A stretch of 64,000 nt of DNA from positions 41,320 through 105,319 of the forward strand of contig NZ_LMJA01000009.1 of assembly GCF_001428895.1 (NCBI RefSeq). Direction: 5' to 3'. The position numbers and the translations under genes were made by a program. The first letter of the stretch is position 1. Each line of letters begins with the position of its first letter. Below the pieces are notes generated by a model. That model was not told where the DNA came from. It made no database searches and worked only from the letters and a program-made list of their open reading frames with translations. The DNA is from Mycobacterium sp. Root265 (GTDB lineage Bacteria > Actinomycetota > Actinomycetes > Mycobacteriales > Mycobacteriaceae). Positions 38,337 to 45,449 of the stretch are shown here, piece after piece.

Positions 38337-38789
38337 ATGCACCAGATCTACCGGATCACCCTCGACGACGCCCTTCCCCTGCTCGCCGCCGGCCGGGCCA
38401 AGGCCGAAGAGATCGGTGTCAAGCAGACCCTGTGCATCTGCGATGACGGTGGCAATGTCCTTGCCCTGCACCGGCTTCCGGGTGCCCGGCTGACCGGCGT
38501 CGATATCTCCATCGCCAAGGCGTTCACCGCTGCAGGACACGAGCGGGCCACCCACCTGTTCAACGAGGCCCCGGACGGCCCGGCACTGCCGGGCAACGAG
38601 GCCTTCGGTATCAGCCACATGCTGCCGGGCAAGTTCGCGGTCTTCGTCGGCGGGTTCCCGCTCGTCTTCAACGGCCAGATCATCGGCGGCGTCGGGATCA
38701 GCGGCGGTAACGGCACGCAGGACAAGGCCGTCGGCGCGGCGATCCTGGCCGAGTTCGAGGCGCTGACCGCTGCGGTCGCGAGTCACTGA
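38337..38789 (+). CDS. GlcG/HbpS-like (DUF336) protein
   Basis: 150 residues from the ATG at 38337 with AGGAGG 9 nt upstream. The fold signatures are CICDDGGNVLALHRLPGA and GGFPLVFNGQIIGGVGISGG, as in GlcG and the haem-binding HbpS. These proteins are often found with catabolic operons for hydroxy acids, diols or amines; some bind haem or cobalamin-like ligands. No signal peptide, so it is cytosolic here. First gene of the plus-strand half of the island. Confidence 0.88.
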   Translation: MHQIYRITLDDALPLLAAGRAKAEEIGVKQTLCICDDGGNVLALHRLPGARLTGVDISIAKAFTAAGHERATHLFNEAPDGPALPGNEAFGISHMLPGKFAVFVGGFPLVFNGQIIGGVGISGGNGTQDKAVGAAILAEFEALTAAVASH

Positions 38790-38924
38790 GGCCGGTGTGC
38801 ATCATGCCTCGTCGCCGCGTCCATCAGGGGTGATGTTGTCCATGTCGCAACCCCGGTCCGCTGGCTAACGTCGCTGGTGCAGAGTCGACTTCGCAACGGC
38901 GCGTCGCCTCGCAGCCCCCATCAA

Positions 38925-38959
38925 TCGCGAAACTGTCTCTGTTGCTGATGGTTTCGCGA
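38925..38959. promoter_or_regulatory. Inverted repeat upstream of the diiron-protein gene
   Basis: TCGCGAAAC (38925-38933) and GTTTCGCGA (38951-38959) form a perfect 9-bp inverted repeat with a 17-bp spacer, 27 bp before the start at 38987. It may be an operator or an mRNA hairpin. Confidence 0.5.
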
Positions 38960-38986
38960 AATCAACCGATCGAAGGGATCTGATCC

Positions 38987-39706
38987 ATGACTGAACTACT
39001 GGGCCGTGACGAGTTCCGCGCCGAGCTCGAGAACGCGATCAAGGGTCGTGAGGCCAAGAACGCATCGTTCTCCAAGGCGTGGGCCGAGGGCCAACTGGAG
39101 CGCCACCACTTCGCCCGCTGGGCCGAGAATCACTTCCACTACGTCGGGCCGTTCGCCGACTACCTGGCCAACATCTACGCCAACACCCCGGACCAGTTCA
39201 CCGGCGCGAAGGATTTCACGCTGCAGAACATGTACGAGGAAGAGCTCGCGGACATCCGGCACACCGACCTGCTGATCAAGTTCGGTGAGGCATGCGGCAC
39301 CACCAAGGAACGCATCGAGGACCCGAACAACATGAACGCCATCACCCGCGGCCTGCAGTCGTGGTGCTACGCGGTGTCGCAGCGCGAGCACTTCGTGGTG
39401 GCCACCGCCGCGCTGGTGGTGGGCCTGGAATCCCAGGTGCCCAGCATCTACATGAAGCAGATCGTGCCCCTGCGTGAGGTCTACAAATTCACCGAGGACG
39501 AGATCGAGTTCTTCGATCTGCACATCACCTCCGATGTGGTGCACGGCGAGCGCGGCTACCAGATCGTGCTGGACCACGCGGACACCGTGCCGCTGCAGCA
39601 GCGTTGCCTGCAGATGGTGCGGTGGGGAGCCGAGATGCGGTTCTCCTACACCAAGGGTCTGTATGACACCTACGTCGCGCCCGAGCTGGAGCCGGTCGCG
39701 GTCTGA
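38987..39706 (+). CDS. Haem-oxygenase-like diiron oxidase (TenA/PqqC/CADD fold)
   Basis: 239 residues, all-helical. Six candidate metal ligands occur in the spacing of the CADD/HDO family: E85 and H92 (in EEELADIRH), E148 (GLES), H179, D183 and H186 (HITSDVVH). In HDO enzymes these hold a non-haem di-iron centre that activates oxygen. Annotation pipelines often call such proteins TenA, PqqC or iron-containing redox enzyme. Downstream genes give a Rieske ferredoxin and a ferredoxin reductase, so I infer an oxygenase component with its own electron supply. Substrate unknown. Confidence 0.8.
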   Translation: MTELLGRDEFRAELENAIKGREAKNASFSKAWAEGQLERHHFARWAENHFHYVGPFADYLANIYANTPDQFTGAKDFTLQNMYEEELADIRHTDLLIKFGEACGTTKERIEDPNNMNAITRGLQSWCYAVSQREHFVVATAALVVGLESQVPSIYMKQIVPLREVYKFTEDEIEFFDLHITSDVVHGERGYQIVLDHADTVPLQQRCLQMVRWGAEMRFSYTKGLYDTYVAPELEPVAV

Positions 39707-39714
39707 GTGACTTC

Positions 39715-39751
39715 GGTGCGTCCACGCCCGCTGCGCGAGCGTGGACGCGCC
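39715..39751 (+). repeat. Intercistronic hairpin between the diiron and Rieske genes
   Basis: GCGTCCACGC (39718-39727) pairs perfectly with GCGTGGACGC (39739-39748) around an 11-nt loop, extendable to 13 pairs with one wobble. It sits 8 nt after the diiron-protein stop and 20 nt before the Rieske ATG, with no T run. It may trim or protect the upstream message and set unequal protein amounts. Confidence 0.6.
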
Positions 39752-39770
39752 GGATTCGGACAGGAGAATC

Positions 39771-40121
39771 ATGGAGTGGACCGCGGTCGCCACCGCGCGA
39801 CAACTGGGCAGACGCCGCAAGCTGCGGGTCGAGGTCGACGGTGTCGCCGTCGCGCTGTTCCAGACCGAAGGGCGGGTGTACGCCTTCGCCGATCTCTGTG
39901 TGCACCAGGATCGTTCGCTGTTCAAGGGGACGCTGCTGCACGGCAAGGTGATCTGCCCGGGCCATCAGTGGCAGTTCGACCTGGAGACCGGCTACGAGGC
40001 CGATCAGGACCTTTGTCAGCCCACCTACCCGGTGCGCGTCGACGACGACGGCACCATCTACGTCAATCTCGCGCCGGAGAGCCGTGTGCCGGCCCGCACC
40101 GAAGAGGAGGCGCGGACATGA
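39771..40121 (+). CDS. Rieske [2Fe-2S] ferredoxin
   Basis: 116 residues from the ATG at 39771 with AGGAG upstream. Cluster ligands are C43-x-H45 and C62-x2-H65 (CVH and CPGH), the standard Rieske box. No other domain is fused, so it is an electron carrier rather than an oxygenase. The stop overlaps the reductase start as ATGA, which ties the two together as an electron-transfer pair. Confidence 0.93.
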   Translation: MEWTAVATARQLGRRRKLRVEVDGVAVALFQTEGRVYAFADLCVHQDRSLFKGTLLHGKVICPGHQWQFDLETGYEADQDLCQPTYPVRVDDDGTIYVNLAPESRVPARTEEEART

Positions 40122-41362
40122 CACCGCGCACCATCGTCACCGTCGGCGCCGGGCAGGCTGCCGCCGTCGCCGCCCGCAACCTGCGCAGGCAGGGATTCGA
40201 CGGCCGCATCATGCTCATCGGGGACGAACCCCACGCGCCCTACCAGCGCCCGCCGCTGTCCAAGGAATTCCTGGCGGGCACCGACAGCGAGGCCGCCCTC
40301 TGGATTCTGCGCCCCAGCTGGATCGCCGACAACGAGGTGGAGATCGTCACCGGAACCAGCGTGCTGCGGGTGGACCCGGCGTCGCGGAGCGTCACGCTGG
40401 ACACCGGTACCGAGATCGACGCCGACGCAGTACTTTTTGCCACCGGAGGCACGCCGAGACCGCTGACCGTGCCCGGCCCGCGGCCCGAGCTCGTGCACTA
40501 CCTGCGCACGCTCGACGACGCCGTGGCGCTGGCCCCGGTACTGGTGCCGGGGAAGCGGCTGGCCATCATCGGCGCGGGTTTCATCGGCCTGGAGATCGCG
40601 GCCACCGCGGCCGCCGCAGGTGTGGCGGTCACCGTGTTCGAATCGGTACCCGTGCCGTTGGCCCGCATCCTCGGTGCCGCGATGGGTGAGGCCGTCAGCC
40701 GGCTGCACCGCGACAACGGCGTGCAGCTGCGCACCGGAGTGCGGTTGGACGGCATCCGGACCACCTCCGACGGTGTGCTCATCGACGTGACCGGCGCCGC
40801 AGCACCTTTCGAGGCCGACGCCGTCGTGATCGGCATCGGCATCACGCCGAACACCGCCGCCGCGGAGGCTTCCGGGCTGCGTGTCGAGGACGGCATCGTG
40901 GTGGACGCGTCGGGCCGCAGCAGCATCCCGAACATCTACGCCGCCGGAGACGTGGCACGCCGGTACTCCGAGCGGGCCGGTCGCCACATCCGCCTGGAAC
41001 ATTTCGACAACGCCAGCAGGCAGGGCGTGGCGGTATCCAACGCGATGCTCGGCCGCGATGCGCCCTCCGACGATGCGCCGTGGTTCTGGTCGGACCAACA
41101 TGGACGAAACCTTCAGTTCGTCGGTACCGCCACGGGGGATCCGGTGATCCGCGGTGACGTCGGTGCACTGGACTTCACCGGCTTCTACCTGGAGGGCGCC
41201 GCGGTGTGCGGCGCCTTCGCCATCGACCGCGGCGAGGACATCATGGCCGTGCGGGAGCTACTGGGCCGCGAGGTCGACATCGCGGCGCTGTGCGATGAGG
41301 ACACCGATCTGTGGGACCTCGCCTACGCAGACATCGACGAAGAATCGCAGGTACAGCAATGA
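40118..41362 (+). CDS. Ferredoxin reductase (FAD, NAD(P)H)
   Basis: 414 residues. The FAD site starts with VGAGQAAAVAARNLRR; the NAD(P)H site is IIGAGFIGLEIAATAAA (about 150); AAGDVARR near residue 275 contacts FAD; and the C-terminal domain has FWSDQHGRNLQFVG. This is the BphA4/putidaredoxin reductase family, the usual partner of Rieske ferredoxins. Coupled by ATGA overlaps to the Rieske gene before it and the aldehyde dehydrogenase after it. Confidence 0.93.
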   Translation: MTPRTIVTVGAGQAAAVAARNLRRQGFDGRIMLIGDEPHAPYQRPPLSKEFLAGTDSEAALWILRPSWIADNEVEIVTGTSVLRVDPASRSVTLDTGTEIDADAVLFATGGTPRPLTVPGPRPELVHYLRTLDDAVALAPVLVPGKRLAIIGAGFIGLEIAATAAAAGVAVTVFESVPVPLARILGAAMGEAVSRLHRDNGVQLRTGVRLDGIRTTSDGVLIDVTGAAAPFEADAVVIGIGITPNTAAAEASGLRVEDGIVVDASGRSSIPNIYAAGDVARRYSERAGRHIRLEHFDNASRQGVAVSNAMLGRDAPSDDAPWFWSDQHGRNLQFVGTATGDPVIRGDVGALDFTGFYLEGAAVCGAFAIDRGEDIMAVRELLGREVDIAALCDEDTDLWDLAYADIDEESQVQQ

Positions 41363-42804
41363 CCACAGGACTCAACTTCATCGGCGGCGCCTGGGTGCCC
41401 GCCCTGTCCGGGGCCACCTTCACCCGGACCAACCCGGCCGACCCGGCCGATCTCATCGGCACCTTCCCCGCCTCGGGGCCCGCCGATGTGGCCAATGCCG
41501 TGGACGGGTTGGAGAAGGCCGCGCCGGAATGGGCCGCGACGGCCCCCGAACGTCGCGCGGCGATCCTGGAATCGGCCGCGATGGAACTGCAGAAGCGCGG
41601 TCCCGACCTGATAGCCGAGTTGGTGCGCGAAGAGGGCAAGACCCTCGCCGAAGCGACCATGGAGGTCAGCCGTACCCCGGCGAATCTGCGGTTCTACGCC
41701 GCGGAGGCAACCCGCAGCGGGGGAGTGACGCTGCCCGCGGTCGGCGACACCCTGCTCTACACACTGCGCGAACCGGTAGGTGTCGTCGGTGCGATCACCC
41801 CGTGGAACTTCCCGCTCAACATTCCTTCCCGCAAGCTCGGCCCGGCCCTGGCGGTCGGGAACCCGGTGCTGTTCAAGCCTTCCGAGATCACCCCACTGAT
41901 GGGGCAGCGTCTGGTCGAGGCACTGCTGGCCGGCGGGCTGCCGCCCTCGGTGATCGCCCTGGTCCAGGGTGACGGGCTGGCCGGGGCCGCCGTGGCCGCC
42001 GACGAGCGGATCGCGGCGATCACGTTCACCGGCTCCACCGAGGTCGGTCGCGCCATCCATGGCCGGGTCGGCCCGCACCGGCGGGTCCAGCTGGAGATGG
42101 GCGGAAAGAACCCGGTGCTCGTCGCCGACGACGCCGACCTGGACCGCGCCGCGGCGCTGATCGTCAAGGGCGCCTTCGGGTTGTCCGGTCAGGCCTGCAC
42201 CGGCACCAGCCGGGTGATCGCGACCGATGCGGTGCACGACGAACTGGTCGAGCGGGTGATCCGGCGCACCGAGGCCCTGGTGGTCGGCCCGGGTGCCGAC
42301 GACGGCGTGGACATGGGCGCGCTGGCCAGCGCGCAGCAACTCGACAAGTTCGCCCACTACGTGGCGGTCGGGGTCGCCGAAGGCGCGCGGCTGCGGTGCG
42401 GCGGCACCACCGTGGACGTGGCGGCCGGTCCGGGTGGCCATTTCGTGCGACCGGCCGTGTTCACCGATACCGAACCCACGATGCGCATCGTCACCGAAGA
42501 GGTGTTCGGCCCGTTGCTGGCCTTCCAGCGGGCGGGCTCGCTGAACGAGGCGATCGAGCTGGCCAACGCGACCGAGTTCGGACTCTCGGCGGCCATCGTC
42601 ACCTCGGATCTGGCCACCGCGCAGCGGTTCGCACGCGAGTCGCGCACCGGACTGGTCAAGATCAATCAGCCGACCACCGGGATGGCGATGAACGCGCCGT
42701 TCGGCGGCTACAAGGCCTCGTCGACCGCCACCTTCAAGGAACAGGCCGGGGCGTCCATGATGGAGTTCTACCTGGCCGAGAAGACCGTCTACCTCAACGC
42801 CTGA
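41359..42804 (+). CDS. NAD(P)+-dependent aldehyde dehydrogenase
   Basis: 481 residues; ATG overlaps the reductase stop. Catalytic residues are N150 (TPWN), K173 (KPSE), E246 (LEMGGKNP) and the nucleophile C280 (GQACTG). Closest in feel to semialdehyde or aromatic aldehyde dehydrogenases such as alpha-ketoglutarate semialdehyde dehydrogenase; exact substrate uncertain. It would oxidise an aldehyde released by the upstream oxygenase, for example after N- or O-dealkylation (inference). Confidence 0.9.
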   Translation: MTTGLNFIGGAWVPALSGATFTRTNPADPADLIGTFPASGPADVANAVDGLEKAAPEWAATAPERRAAILESAAMELQKRGPDLIAELVREEGKTLAEATMEVSRTPANLRFYAAEATRSGGVTLPAVGDTLLYTLREPVGVVGAITPWNFPLNIPSRKLGPALAVGNPVLFKPSEITPLMGQRLVEALLAGGLPPSVIALVQGDGLAGAAVAADERIAAITFTGSTEVGRAIHGRVGPHRRVQLEMGGKNPVLVADDADLDRAAALIVKGAFGLSGQACTGTSRVIATDAVHDELVERVIRRTEALVVGPGADDGVDMGALASAQQLDKFAHYVAVGVAEGARLRCGGTTVDVAAGPGGHFVRPAVFTDTEPTMRIVTEEVFGPLLAFQRAGSLNEAIELANATEFGLSAAIVTSDLATAQRFARESRTGLVKINQPTTGMAMNAPFGGYKASSTATFKEQAGASMMEFYLAEKTVYLNA

Positions 42805-42861
42805 CACCCGGTAATCTCAGAATCGCAGAACCGCCAAATTATAGAAACACGGAGAGCAACA

Positions 42862-43218
42862 ATGGATTTCGTTCGGGTAGCACGATCCGGGCAGGTGCCC
42901 GAGGGTATCGTCCGGCGGTTCTACTCCGGCGATCACGAATTCGCCGTGGCACGGCTCAACGGCAAGGCCTACGCCACCTCGAACTACTGCACCCATCTGG
43001 ACTGCCTGCTGTCGTCGGGCAAGCTGCGCGACGACGGCATCGGCTGCTCCTGCCACGGCAGTGCCTTCGACCTGGAGACCGGTGAGCCGATCAGCCCGCC
43101 GGCCACCGAACCCATCAAGACCTTCCCGTGCCAGGAACGTGACGGGGAGATCTTCGTGGGTGTGGAGCCCGGGGAGATGCCCGCGGGCCCGACCCGCCGG
43201 GCCCGCCGGGGCGCCTGA
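42862..43218 (+). CDS. Second Rieske [2Fe-2S] ferredoxin
   Basis: 118 residues. Ligands C43-x-H45 and C62-x2-H65 (CTH and CSCH); an extra Cys (C64) sits beside the second His, and C48 follows the first pair. It differs clearly from the first Rieske protein, so the two may serve different partners. The stop overlaps the gamma-glutamyltransferase gene as TGATG. A 57-bp gap before it is AT-richer and could carry a secondary promoter. Confidence 0.92.
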   Translation: MDFVRVARSGQVPEGIVRRFYSGDHEFAVARLNGKAYATSNYCTHLDCLLSSGKLRDDGIGCSCHGSAFDLETGEPISPPATEPIKTFPCQERDGEIFVGVEPGEMPAGPTRRARRGA

Positions 43219-44822
43219 TGGCCGCGGCACAGCGACCGCCGGCGCTGTCGGCAGGCGGCATGGTCAGCAGCAGTCACCCGGCGGCCAGCCTCGCCGGTGC
43301 GCGGGTGCTGGCCGACGGCGGGAACGCCATCGACGCGACGCTGGCGATGGCCGCCCTGACCTGGCTGACCCTGCCCGGCCAGTGCGGTATCGGTGGCGAT
43401 GCCTTCGCAGTGGTCCGGGAACCCGACGGGCGGGTGTGGACCGTCAACGGATCCGGCTTCGGGCCCGACGGTGGAACCCCGGATTTCTATGCTGCGCAAC
43501 ACCTCGGCGCGATACCGATGGACGGCCCGCTGGCCGTCGCGGTGCCCGGCGCGCCCGCTGCGCTGGTGGCGCTGCACGGCGGCGGCGCCACCAGGTCGCT
43601 GCCGGAACTGTGGGAACCCGCCGCCCGCATCGCCGAGAACGGATTGCCCTGCTCGGCGCGCACCGCAGGTGATGTCAGCTCGGCTGCCGACGCGGTCGCG
43701 GCCGACCCCGGACTCGCCGAGATCTATGCGCCACAGGGTGTTCCGCCCGTCATCGGACGCCGCTTGGCGCAGCCCGCACTGGCGGCAACCATCCGGATGC
43801 TGGCGCACGACCCCGGTAGCTTCTACACCGGCGAGTTCGCCGAACGCGCGGTGGCCGCGCTGCGGGCCGGCGGCGCACCGTTCAGCGGTGACGAATGGGC
43901 GGCGGGCGCGCAGGTGACACCCGAACCCGCGCTCACCGGGCGCTACGCCGGCGCGGTGCTGCACCAGACGCCACTGCCCACACCGGGATGGATGGTATTG
44001 CAGCAGGCGGCGCTGTGCGACGGTGTCCTCGGCGTCGCGGAGTGGATGTCGGCGGCCGCGATCGACCGGTTGGCACGGGCGGCCCGACTGTCGTTCGCGG
44101 ACCGATTTGCCTTGTGCGGCAGCGATAACCGACGTGACGGCGCCGACTACATTCTCAACGCCGACCGTCTGGACGCGCAGCGCCGCGATCTCGACGCCCG
44201 CATCGAAGTGCGCAGCGGCATCGCGGTCGCGGCGGGGGACACCACCTCGACGGTGGCGGTCGACGCCGACGGTCGGGCGGTGAGTTTCATCCACTCGCTG
44301 GCGTTCACCTTCGGCGCGAAGTTCAGCGTGCCCGGCACCGGGGTGGTGCTCAACAACCGGCTGGGGCGGGGCGCGTACCTGATGCCCGGGCATCCCAACG
44401 AGGTGAAGCCGCGCCGAAAGCCGCTGCACACACTCAATGCCTGGATCGTCACCGACGATGCGGGCGCCCTGAAGCATGTCGGCAACACCCCGGGCGGCGA
44501 TGGGCAGGTGCAGTGGAACATGCAGCTGATCTCCCACCTGCTGGACCACGGACGCGATGCCGCCGAAGCAGTCGCGGCATCCAGGTTCACCGTCTTCCCG
44601 GGCTCGGACGCCGACGTCATCGGCGCGCCCGACGAACTGCGCGTCGAGCCCAGCCTGCCCCCCGCGGTGCGCGACGAGCTGGCCGCTCTGGGGCACCGCA
44701 TCGTCGTGCAACCCGATCTCGGTGCCGGCGGCAGCGCCCAACTCATCTCCGTCGACGACCGGGGCGTGCTGACCGGTGCCGCCGACCCCCGCCAGGAAGG
44801 TGTGGCGCTCGGTGTCGACTGA
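43218..44822 (+). CDS. Gamma-glutamyltransferase-family protein
   Basis: 534 residues, Ntn-hydrolase of the GGT family. The expected self-cleavage site is before T342 in GDTTSTVAVD; the usual TTH is TTS here. The glycine-rich NTPGGDGQVQ motif near residue 425 and an early GGNAIDATLA block are present. No signal peptide, unlike secreted GGTs, so it acts in the cytoplasm. It may hydrolyse a gamma-glutamyl or related amide made during catabolism; such proteins are also often misnamed cephalosporin acylases. Confidence 0.88.
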   Translation: MAAAQRPPALSAGGMVSSSHPAASLAGARVLADGGNAIDATLAMAALTWLTLPGQCGIGGDAFAVVREPDGRVWTVNGSGFGPDGGTPDFYAAQHLGAIPMDGPLAVAVPGAPAALVALHGGGATRSLPELWEPAARIAENGLPCSARTAGDVSSAADAVAADPGLAEIYAPQGVPPVIGRRLAQPALAATIRMLAHDPGSFYTGEFAERAVAALRAGGAPFSGDEWAAGAQVTPEPALTGRYAGAVLHQTPLPTPGWMVLQQAALCDGVLGVAEWMSAAAIDRLARAARLSFADRFALCGSDNRRDGADYILNADRLDAQRRDLDARIEVRSGIAVAAGDTTSTVAVDADGRAVSFIHSLAFTFGAKFSVPGTGVVLNNRLGRGAYLMPGHPNEVKPRRKPLHTLNAWIVTDDAGALKHVGNTPGGDGQVQWNMQLISHLLDHGRDAAEAVAASRFTVFPGSDADVIGAPDELRVEPSLPPAVRDELAALGHRIVVQPDLGAGGSAQLISVDDRGVLTGAADPRQEGVALGVD

Positions 44823-45243
44823 ACGGACCGAAGCCCCGGCGCCGCAGGGCGATTACATCCCCGCGACGTTGCACGCCGGGCTCATCTTCAGCGCCGGGAT
44901 GACGCCACGCCGCAACGGGGTACTCACGGTCACCGGTACCGGCGGCCGACAGGTCGACCTGCCCACGGCCCGCGCAGCGGCGATGCTGGCCGCCACCAAC
45001 GCACTGGCCGCGGTCCGGTCGGTGCTTCCCGCGGACGCGTCGGGAGTGCGGTGCCTGCAGATGACCGTGTACGTGGCCTGCACACCGGAATTCACCGCGG
45101 CATCGGCCGTCGCCGACGGCGCCTCCGCAGCGATCACCGCGGAACTCGGGGTGGACGCCTTACCGGCACGGAGCGCGATCGGGGTGTGCGCCCTGCCGTC
45201 CGGCGCACCCGTCGAAGTGCAACTGGTGGCCGCGGCGCTGTGA
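44812..45243 (+). CDS. RidA (YjgF/YER057c/UK114) family protein
   Basis: 143 residues from the GTG at 44812, overlapping the previous gene by 11 bp; the frame is open 36 bp further upstream. Conserved parts are ATLHAGLIFSAGMTP at the start and the late PARSAIGVCALP containing the Arg that binds imine substrates. RidA proteins release ammonia from reactive enamine/imine intermediates. This supports amine chemistry in the island. Confidence 0.86.
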   Translation: MSTERTEAPAPQGDYIPATLHAGLIFSAGMTPRRNGVLTVTGTGGRQVDLPTARAAAMLAATNALAAVRSVLPADASGVRCLQMTVYVACTPEFTAASAVADGASAAITAELGVDALPARSAIGVCALPSGAPVEVQLVAAAL

Positions 45244-45449
45244 CGGCCCAGTGGCGCTGGACACAGTGCACAGCCGCAGGGCAGGTGATGTGTGCGTTCT
45301 CGGCATTGTTCAAAGTTGGTCCATGGAACAAACTCTCGACACCCACGATTGACCTCAGCCACTGCACTCCCGGACCGTTCAGCCCCATGTGAAACCCTTT
45401 CCCGGCCGCTTCGTTTTCTGCCCCGCGCGGCGACCGCAGTCCCGATTGG
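45244..45449 (+). promoter_or_regulatory. Gap with GTGCAC motif and TTGTTC/GAACAA inverted repeat
   Basis: No gene. On the minus strand CTGTGCAC is found at 45266-45273, the same core as upstream of the other transporter. TTGTTC (45306-45311) and GAACAA (45326-45331) form an inverted repeat with 14-bp spacer. Likely a separate promoter for the transporter-amidase pair. Confidence 0.4.

Noticed and set aside
38987-39706. Thiaminase TenA or PqqC pyrroloquinoline synthase
   Set aside because: Neither thiamine nor PQQ genes are nearby, and the six residues match the diiron ligand pattern better; structural modelling would settle it.
39771-43218. A Rieske ring-hydroxylating dioxygenase
   Set aside because: Both Rieske proteins are stand-alone carriers of about 116-118 residues; there is no alpha subunit with a mononuclear iron domain.
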